Assembly (NCBI GenBank): GCA_019912395.1
Contig: JAIOIH010000062.1
Span: forward strand, 124,001 to 188,000
Length of the DNA stretch: 64,000 nt
Source: Flavobacteriales bacterium
GTDB lineage: Bacteria > Bacteroidota > Bacteroidia > Flavobacteriales_F > PHOS-HE28
Reading direction: 5' to 3'
Made by a program: the position numbers and the translations under genes
The notes under the pieces: generated by a model
Database searches by the model: none
What the model was told of the DNA's origin: nothing
Seen by the model: only the letters and a program-made list of their open reading frames with translations
Part shown: positions 58,852-64,000 of the stretch, one piece after another
Position numbering within the stretch: position 1 is the stretch's first letter
Layout of the letters: the number at the start of each line of letters is the position of its first letter

Positions 58852-59738
58852 GCTATGATGGAGGAACGGATGGCCCTCACCTTGCGAATAATGGTTTGGA
58901 GCGCTTCGGGGGATACCTCGGCCTTGGTCACGCTATTGATATAGGTGGTCTTGTTCACCACATCCAGCGTGGGTTTGACGAACTTGTACTCGCTGGTCAC
59001 GGATTGGTAGTCCGTGGCCAGGTCCTTCAGGGCCGCCACCAGTTCGCTCGAGCCGTCGTTCGCCTCCAACAAGGCGATGAGGTTGTTGAGGGTATGGCGC
59101 TGTTCGGCCAAACGTGCGGTGATCTTGGGGTTCACCGTTTCACCGGTTGATCCCAAGGTCAGGTAGAGTCCTTCGATCCAGCCTCCCGCGAGCACGCCGG
59201 TGGACACATCATTGCGCTGATCGTTCTTCAGGTACATGTCCGCTGCACGAAAGGCTTTTCCGGTGAGCCGCAACAGGCTGTCCTCGTTATTGATGTTCTT
59301 CTTGAACGCGTCCAGCAGCTGCTTGTCGAAGGCGTTGGAAAGGTTGAGCTGCCCGCTTAATTGCTCGATCGCCTTGAGCGTTCTCAGGGAGCGCTGGCCG
59401 TCCTTATGGATGGCCACATAGGCCAGGTCGGCTCCGTACACGCCCATGGCCAAGGCCTGCTTCTGCTTGGTGGCGAATCGGGAAGTGCTGTCCGTGGACA
59501 AGGGCAGTTCGTTGGCATATGGCATACCGACCTCTCGGATCAACATCGCGGTCTGCACGGGGGATGGAATGCTGAAGAGCTTGCCACCCACCTTCACCAG
59601 ACCGTCGCCGGTGGGGGCCGTTGCCAGCGTATCGGCGGTCGTTTCCGCCCGATCCGCCTTGTCGCCTCCTCCGCAGGATACCACGGTCAGCCCCAGCATT
59701 ATGGCCGCAGCCCATATGGTTGTGTTGCGAAGCGTCAT
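58848..59738 (-). CDS. Helical lipoprotein of unknown function
   Basis: 296 residues with lipobox TVVSCGGG, then a low-complexity stretch and a mostly helical domain: AYVAIHKDGQRSLRTLKAIEQLSGQLNLSNAFDKQLLDAFKKN, LTGKAFRAADMYLKNDQRNDVSTGVLAGGWIEGLYLTLG. Not a family I can name with certainty. It is probably a periplasm- or outer-membrane-anchored lipoprotein. It is in an operon with the small secreted protein behind it. Its promoter lies in the 201 bases before priA. Confidence 0.75.
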   Translation of the reverse strand: MTLRNTTIWAAAIMLGLTVVSCGGGDKADRAETTADTLATAPTGDGLVKVGGKLFSIPSPVQTAMLIREVGMPYANELPLSTDSTSRFATKQKQALAMGVYGADLAYVAIHKDGQRSLRTLKAIEQLSGQLNLSNAFDKQLLDAFKKNINNEDSLLRLTGKAFRAADMYLKNDQRNDVSTGVLAGGWIEGLYLTLGSTGETVNPKITARLAEQRHTLNNLIALLEANDGSSELVAALKDLATDYQSVTSEYKFVKPTLDVVNKTTYINSVTKAEVSPEALQTIIRKVRAIRSSIIA

Positions 59739-59912
59739 CGGGGATAATTCAAGAGTTGGAAATTCACAGGGGACGAAATTAGGCCGATGCAGCGGTCCAG
59801 CGCCCCATACGTTGGGCAGTTTTCAACAGTCTGCTCGCCGTATGTGGCCGATCCAACCGGGCGGCGACCTTTGGGACCACTACCAGCAGCCCGCCACTCC
59901 TGCACCCGTGGG

Positions 59913-59920
59913 TAAACTTG
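59913..59920 (+). promoter_or_regulatory. -7-like element TAAACTTG upstream of priA
   Basis: One mismatch to TAnnTTTG, 19 bases before the TTG start of priA, giving a leader of about 13 bases. The same 8-mer precedes yajQ. Confidence 0.4.
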
Positions 59921-59939
59921 CACGCTACTTCCCCCACCC

Positions 59940-62396
59940 TTGCCCACCTACGCCGACATCATCCTGCCCCTGGCCGTGCCCGGCACCTTCACCTATGAAG
60001 TGCCCGAGGACATGGTGGCCCGCGTCCATCCGGGTCATCGCGTGGTGGCGGCCTTTGGCCGGGGGCGCAAGATGTACAGCGGACTGGTGCTGCGCACGCA
60101 TGGTGAGCTGCCCGAAGGCCGCATCGCCAAGCCGATCCTGGAGGTGTTGGACGAAACTCCCGTGGCCACCGGGGAACAACTCTCGCTCTGGCAAGCCATC
60201 GGCGACCATTACATGTGCACCCTGGGCGAGGTGATGCTGGCCGCCATGCCCGGCCCGCTCATGCTCAGCAGTTCCACCCGCTTGGTGGCCGCACCGGAAA
60301 CGTCCCCGGCATGGACGGGCAACCCTCGGCGCGACATGCTGCTGGACGCCTTGCAGCATCGCCACGAGCTGAGCCTGCAGGAGGCCGGCGAGCTGATGGG
60401 GGTGAAGGACCCGATGCCGGTGATCAAGAAGCTGATGGAAACCGGTGCCCTGATGCTGGCGGAGGAATTGAAGGACACCTGGACGGCCCGCACGGAACGC
60501 TACGTGCGTCTTTCCGAGAGCGCCCGCGGGGAAGAGGCGCTGCACCATTGGTTCGACGCATTGGAGCGCGCCCCCAAGCAATTGCACCTGTTGATGCGCT
60601 ATATCGAACTGAGCCGGTGCCTGAGCGACGACCCGCGCGAGGTGAAACGCGACACGCTGCTCAAACGCAGTGATGCCAGTGCAGCGGAACTGAAGCGGTT
60701 GTGCGGGAAGGGGGTGTTCGTGATCGAGGAACGGCCTGCGGGAGTCCCCTCGGAGGAGGCGGCGCGCAAACCGGCCCCGGTGCTTTCCGAGGCCCAGGCC
60801 AAGGCCTTGCAGGCGGTCCGCACGGCGTTCGCTGATAAGCCCACGGTCCTGCTCCATGGCGTTACCGCATCGGGCAAGACCGAACTGTACATGGAGCTGA
60901 TCGCTGAGGTGGTCCGGCGCGGGGACCACGTGCTCTACCTGCTTCCGGAGATCGCCCTCACCACCCAGATCATCGCCCGGATGCGTGCCCGCTTCGGGGA
61001 GCGGGTGGCCGTGTTCCATTCGCGACTGTCCCAACGCGAGCGCACCGAGCTCTGGATGCGCATGCTGCGCGAACCGGGGACGCATCCGGTGGTGGTGGGC
61101 GCGCGCTCGGCGCTCTTTCTTCCCTTCGGGTCCCTTGGTCTGGTGATCGTGGACGAGGAGCACGACCCGAGCTACAAGCAGCAAGACCCCGCGCCGCGCT
61201 ACAATGCCCGCGACATGGCCCTGGTGCTGGCGGGCCTGCACGGAGCGAAGGTGCTCCTGGGTTCCGCCACGCCAAGCATGGAAAGCCTCTACAATGCGCG
61301 CACGGGCAAGTACGGGTTCGCCCCCTTGCTGGTCCGCTATGGCGATGCGGCATTGCCCACCATCGTGAAGGTGGACGTGGCCGACCTGCAACGGCGCAAG
61401 CGGATGCGCGGCAACTTCTCCGATACGCTGATCACCGGCATCGAGGAGGCCCTGGCCCGGAAGGAACAGGTGATCATCTTCCAGAACCGGCGCGGATACG
61501 TGCCCGCATGGCAATGCGAGACCTGCGGCTGGGTGCCCGAGTGCGATCATTGCGACGTGAGCCTCACCTACCACAAGCGGGACCATGGCCTGCGTTGCCA
61601 TTATTGCGGCAGGCGCTACACCCCGCCCACCAGCTGCGCTGCCTGCGGAAGCAACCGCCTGCGCATGGTGGGGCTCGGCACCGAGAAGGTGGAGGAGGAA
61701 CTGGCCCTGTTGCTGCCCGAGGCCCGGGTAGCCCGCATGGACCAGGACACCACGCGTGGCAAGCACGGGTTCGAGCGGCTGCTGGCCCGGTTCGGCGAGG
61801 GTGCGATCGACATTCTTGTAGGCACCCAAATGGTGACCAAGGGACTCGACTTCGACCAGGTCACGGTGGTCGGGATCCTCAGTGCGGACAACCTGATGCG
61901 CTTCCCCGACCTGCGCGCCCATGAACGGGCCTTTCAGTTGATGGCACAGGTGGCCGGCAGGAGCGGTCGCAAGCGCGATCCCGGAACGGTGTACATCCAA
62001 GGCCGCGACATCCACCACCCCTTGATCGAACTGGTGGCGCAGCATGATGTGGAGGGCATGTACGCACGGGAACTGCCCCTGCGGCAGGCACATGGTTATC
62101 CGCCCTTCAGCCGCATGGTGCGGATCGTGCTGAAGCACAAGAACGAAGCGCGTGTGCAGGCCAGCGCCGACGTACTGGCCGAGGCGCTTCGCGGCAAACT
62201 GGGCGACCGGGTACTGGGGCCGGAGCCTCCCACCGTGGCGCGCGTAAGGGACAAGCATCTGCGCGTGCTCCTGCTGAAGTTGGAGCGCGGGCACTATCGC
62301 GCGGAAAAGAACTTCCTGCGGGATGTGATCGATCGGATATTCGCGGAGGCCCCGCACCGGTCCGTTCAGCTGCATGTGGATGTGGACCCGCTTTGA
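59940..62396 (+). CDS. priA: Primosomal protein N' (replication restart helicase PriA)
   Basis: 818 residues from a TTG start (MPTYADIILPLAVPGTFTYEVPE), typical of the family. The 3'-DNA-binding N-terminus is followed by the helicase: Walker A HGVTASGKTE (about 313), DEEH box in VIVDEEHDPSYKQ (about 404), a zinc-binding insert CETCGWVPECDHC...LRCHYCGRRY...CAACGS (527-566) and motif VAGRSGRKRDPG. PriA reloads the replisome at stalled forks. The antisense ORF of 816 residues on the other strand is a shadow. It converges with rluA at a bidirectional hairpin. Confidence 0.96.
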   Translation: MPTYADIILPLAVPGTFTYEVPEDMVARVHPGHRVVAAFGRGRKMYSGLVLRTHGELPEGRIAKPILEVLDETPVATGEQLSLWQAIGDHYMCTLGEVMLAAMPGPLMLSSSTRLVAAPETSPAWTGNPRRDMLLDALQHRHELSLQEAGELMGVKDPMPVIKKLMETGALMLAEELKDTWTARTERYVRLSESARGEEALHHWFDALERAPKQLHLLMRYIELSRCLSDDPREVKRDTLLKRSDASAAELKRLCGKGVFVIEERPAGVPSEEAARKPAPVLSEAQAKALQAVRTAFADKPTVLLHGVTASGKTELYMELIAEVVRRGDHVLYLLPEIALTTQIIARMRARFGERVAVFHSRLSQRERTELWMRMLREPGTHPVVVGARSALFLPFGSLGLVIVDEEHDPSYKQQDPAPRYNARDMALVLAGLHGAKVLLGSATPSMESLYNARTGKYGFAPLLVRYGDAALPTIVKVDVADLQRRKRMRGNFSDTLITGIEEALARKEQVIIFQNRRGYVPAWQCETCGWVPECDHCDVSLTYHKRDHGLRCHYCGRRYTPPTSCAACGSNRLRMVGLGTEKVEEELALLLPEARVARMDQDTTRGKHGFERLLARFGEGAIDILVGTQMVTKGLDFDQVTVVGILSADNLMRFPDLRAHERAFQLMAQVAGRSGRKRDPGTVYIQGRDIHHPLIELVAQHDVEGMYARELPLRQAHGYPPFSRMVRIVLKHKNEARVQASADVLAEALRGKLGDRVLGPEPPTVARVRDKHLRVLLLKLERGHYRAEKNFLRDVIDRIFAEAPHRSVQLHVDVDPL

Positions 62397-62416
62397 ACTC
62401 GGGCTTCATGCGGATT

Positions 62417-62446
62417 CCTCAGGGTCCTCCGCGAGAGACCTTGAGG
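62417..62446. terminator. Bidirectional terminator between priA and the rluA-like gene
   Basis: CCTCAGGGTC-CTCCGCGAGA-GACCTTGAGG, a 10-bp stem with one G-T wobble and a 10-base loop between convergent stops. Confidence 0.6.
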
Positions 62447-62461
62447 GAGCTTAGAGCTTAA

Positions 62462-63139
62462 TCACCAGGCACGAACCAGCCCCACCAACGCCGGCCAGAT
62501 GGAGCGGGTGGGCATCGGAGCTTCCAGCGCCATTGCTGCACCGGTAATGGGATGGGTGAACTTCATGCGCCACGCGTGCAGTGCGATGCTCCGGTCCGGC
62601 TCACCGCGTCGCGCTCCGTATTTCACATCGCCTTTGATGGGGTGTCCCGCAGCACCCAGCTGTGCGCGGATCTGGTGGAACGCACCACCTTCCGGGACCA
62701 CCTCCAGCAGTGAGAAGCGCTCCCCCACGGCCCGTGTGGTGTATTGCAGCCGGGCATTGCCCTCACCCTCCGCCCGGTCCACCTTCGCTTTCCGCGTACC
62801 ACCCGCGTGGCTGAGCGTATGGATGAGCTCGCCCTTGGGCTCCATGCCGCCCTCCACGATCGCCAGATAGGACTTGGTAACGCGCCGCTCGCGGAACAGC
62901 GCATCCATGGCCCGCAACGCCGGGGCGTTCAGGGTGAACACGGTTATCCCGCTCACGGGGCGGTCCAAGCGATGGGGCGAACCCACGCTGAACTCCGGGA
63001 ACAGGGACTGCACCTGCTGCAGCAGGCTCAGGTCACCGGTGCGATCGGGCTGCACGGGGATCCCCGGCGGTTTGTCCACCACGGCGAGGAACTCATCCCG
63101 AAAAAGGAGGACCGGCGCGACCGGTTCAATACTGCTCAT
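62462..63139 (-). CDS. RluA-family pseudouridine synthase
   Basis: 225 residues from ATG 63139, overlapping the panB end by 14 bases. Catalytic motif II is [10 protein letters not shown] with the Asp; [13 protein letters not shown] and [26 protein letters not shown] also match the RluA group. There is no S4 domain. RluA-type enzymes modify uridines in rRNA or tRNA. The exact site is unknown. It is co-transcribed with panB. Confidence 0.9.
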   Translation of the reverse strand: MSSIEPVAPVLLFRDEFLAVVDKPPGIPVQPDRTGDLSLLQQVQSLFPEFSVGSPHRLDRPVSGITVFTLNAPALRAMDALFRERRVTKSYLAIVEGGMEPKGELIHTLSHAGGTRKAKVDRAEGEGNARLQYTTRAVGERFSLLEVVPEGGAFHQIRAQLGAAGHPIKGDVKYGARRGEPDRSIALHAWRMKFTHPITGAAMALEAPMPTRSIWPALVGLVRAW

Positions 63140-63944
63140 CCGGTCCGGGGAAGTCCGATGAACGCACATCCTTCACGTAGTGCTCCACCGCTCCGGTGAT
63201 CACCGTGTGCAGGTCCGCATAGCGCCGCAGGAAGCGCGGGTTGAACTCCTTGGTGATGCCCAAAAGGTCGTGCATCACCAGTACCTGGCCATCCACCCCG
63301 CCGCCGGCCCCGATACCGATCACGGGTATGGAGATGCTCTTGGCCACGTCCTCGGCCAGTTTGGCGGGGATCTTCTCCAATACCAGCGCAAAACATCCCG
63401 CTTCCTCCAGCAGCTTGGCATCGCGCCGCAGGCGTTCGGCCTCCTCCTCTTCCTTGGCACGCACCACGTAGGTGCCGAACTTGTAGATGCTCTGTGGGGT
63501 GAGCCCCAGATGGCCCATCACCGGGATGCCGGCGGAGAGGATCCGCTCCACACTGTCCAGCACTTCGGCACCACCCTCCAACTTCACGGCGTGGGCCCCG
63601 CTTTCCTTCATGATCCGAATGGCGGAGTTCAGGGCTCCCTTGGAGTTGCCCTGATAAGTGCCGAAGGGCAGGTCCACCACCACCAGGGCACGTGCGCACC
63701 CGCGAACAACGCTGCCCGCATGGTAGATCATCTGGTCGAGCGTGATCGGCAAGGTGGTCTCATGGCCGGCCATGACGTTGCTGGCACTATCGCCCACCAG
63801 GATCACATCCACGCCCGCACCGTCCAGCAGGCGTGCCATGGAGAAGTCGTATGCCGTGATCATGGCGATCGGCACCTTCTTCTGTTTCATCTCCTGCAGG
63901 GTATGGGTGGTCACCCGCTTGGTATCCTTGATCGCGCTGCTCAT
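63126..63944 (-). CDS. panB: 3-methyl-2-oxobutanoate hydroxymethyltransferase
   Basis: 272 residues, complete. It makes ketopantoate from 2-oxoisovalerate and methylene-THF, the first step of pantothenate synthesis. Conserved blocks: [64 protein letters not shown] and [22 protein letters not shown]. The metal-binding Asp residues are present. A TAGCTTTG promoter element lies 20-27 bases upstream (63964-63971, minus strand). The RluA-like gene follows with an overlap. Confidence 0.97.
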   Translation of the reverse strand: MSSAIKDTKRVTTHTLQEMKQKKVPIAMITAYDFSMARLLDGAGVDVILVGDSASNVMAGHETTLPITLDQMIYHAGSVVRGCARALVVVDLPFGTYQGNSKGALNSAIRIMKESGAHAVKLEGGAEVLDSVERILSAGIPVMGHLGLTPQSIYKFGTYVVRAKEEEEAERLRRDAKLLEEAGCFALVLEKIPAKLAEDVAKSISIPVIGIGAGGGVDGQVLVMHDLLGITKEFNPRFLRRYADLHTVITGAVEHYVKDVRSSDFPGPDEQY

Positions 63945-63963
63945 GATTGATTCGACTGGGGCG

Positions 63964-63971
63964 CAAAGCTA
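63964..63971 (-). promoter_or_regulatory. -7 element TAGCTTTG upstream of panB
   Basis: Exact TAnnTTTG on the minus strand (CAAAGCTA on plus), 20 bases before the panB start; the same 8-mer as before slyD. Confidence 0.6.
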
Positions 63972-64000
63972 TACCGGCCCGGAGTTGTCCGTTGTCCGGC

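Noticed and set aside
59925-62375. 816-residue minus-strand ORF opposite priA
   Set aside because: It is the shadow of priA in a GC-rich genome; the plus strand has all PriA motifs in order, while the antisense translation is rich in His, Gln and Gly without domains.

Overview
The window reads as a chromosome segment from a high-GC (roughly 55-60 %) member of the Bacteroidetes, most probably a Flavobacteriales-type environmental bacterium. The evidence is internal. There is a type IX secretion (T9SS) plug-family protein plus several secreted proteins with T9SS-type C-termini. Many genes are preceded by the Bacteroidetes -7 promoter element TAnnTTTG and lack clear Shine-Dalgarno sites. DUF5777, DUF1573, LytS/LytT with a beta-propeller sensor, a cbb3 oxidase, DPP4 and POT transporters complete the picture. 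No plasmid, phage or CRISPR locus is visible. The sequence is dense housekeeping and accessory chromosome with 61 supported protein genes and one tRNA.

Layout. 1-2.5 kb: end of a CPBP protease, a YwqK-like lipoprotein and a GlcD-type FAD oxidase. 2.6-4.6 kb: a large secreted repeat protein. 4.8-12.5 kb: a peptide-use locus, DPP4 followed by three POT peptide transporters. 12.5-19.2 kb: thioredoxin-like protein, cyanophycinase-like protein, deiodinase-like protein lacking its catalytic chalcogen residue, MATE exporter, DUF1573, citrate synthase and a small membrane protein. 19.2-26.9 kb (minus strand): a YceI-LytS-LytT operon followed by a cytochrome-cytochrome-OB-fold-YceI-DUF5777 operon, the best candidate for an undescribed system. 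27.1-27.6 kb: tRNA-Ser(CGA) followed by tandem 159-160 bp units that carry copies of its own 3' end. 27.6-33.1 kb: T9SS plug, secreted propeller, ApaG, PruA, FtsB/DivIC-like and SlyD. 33.2-37.1 kb (minus): Rrf2 regulator and cbb3 oxidase operon with a CcoO-cytochrome c fusion. 37.3-40.6 kb: a single-chain fusion of the small and large subunits of methylmalonyl-CoA mutase.

40.6-43.4 kb: a REP-associated tyrosine transposase, then an AT-rich promoter region, HipB/HipA and an Smr-domain protein. 43.5-50.7 kb: lipoprotein with duplicated HGEPGH motifs, YdcF-like protein, a PA-domain T9SS cargo, two 53-residue paralogues flanking an MsbA-like ABC exporter, YajQ and a ferredoxin-reductase-like flavoprotein. 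51.0-54.1 kb (minus): methyltransferase, ZIP transporter, endonuclease/phosphatase-family protein and a small membrane protein. 54.2-59.7 kb: SiaB/SiaC pair facing a TerB-ABCG fusion transporter and two secreted proteins. 59.9-64 kb: PriA, a RluA-type pseudouridine synthase and PanB.

Two themes run across the window. First, short degenerate repeats with about a 7-bp period occur between genes and also in-frame inside the mutase gene, one of them exactly at the fusion point. Second, genes are often translationally coupled by 4-nt overlaps (ATGA), which allows operons to be drawn with confidence. Coordinates of start codons were refined from the ORF track by reading the DNA. Functions are by recognition of family motifs, not by database search.
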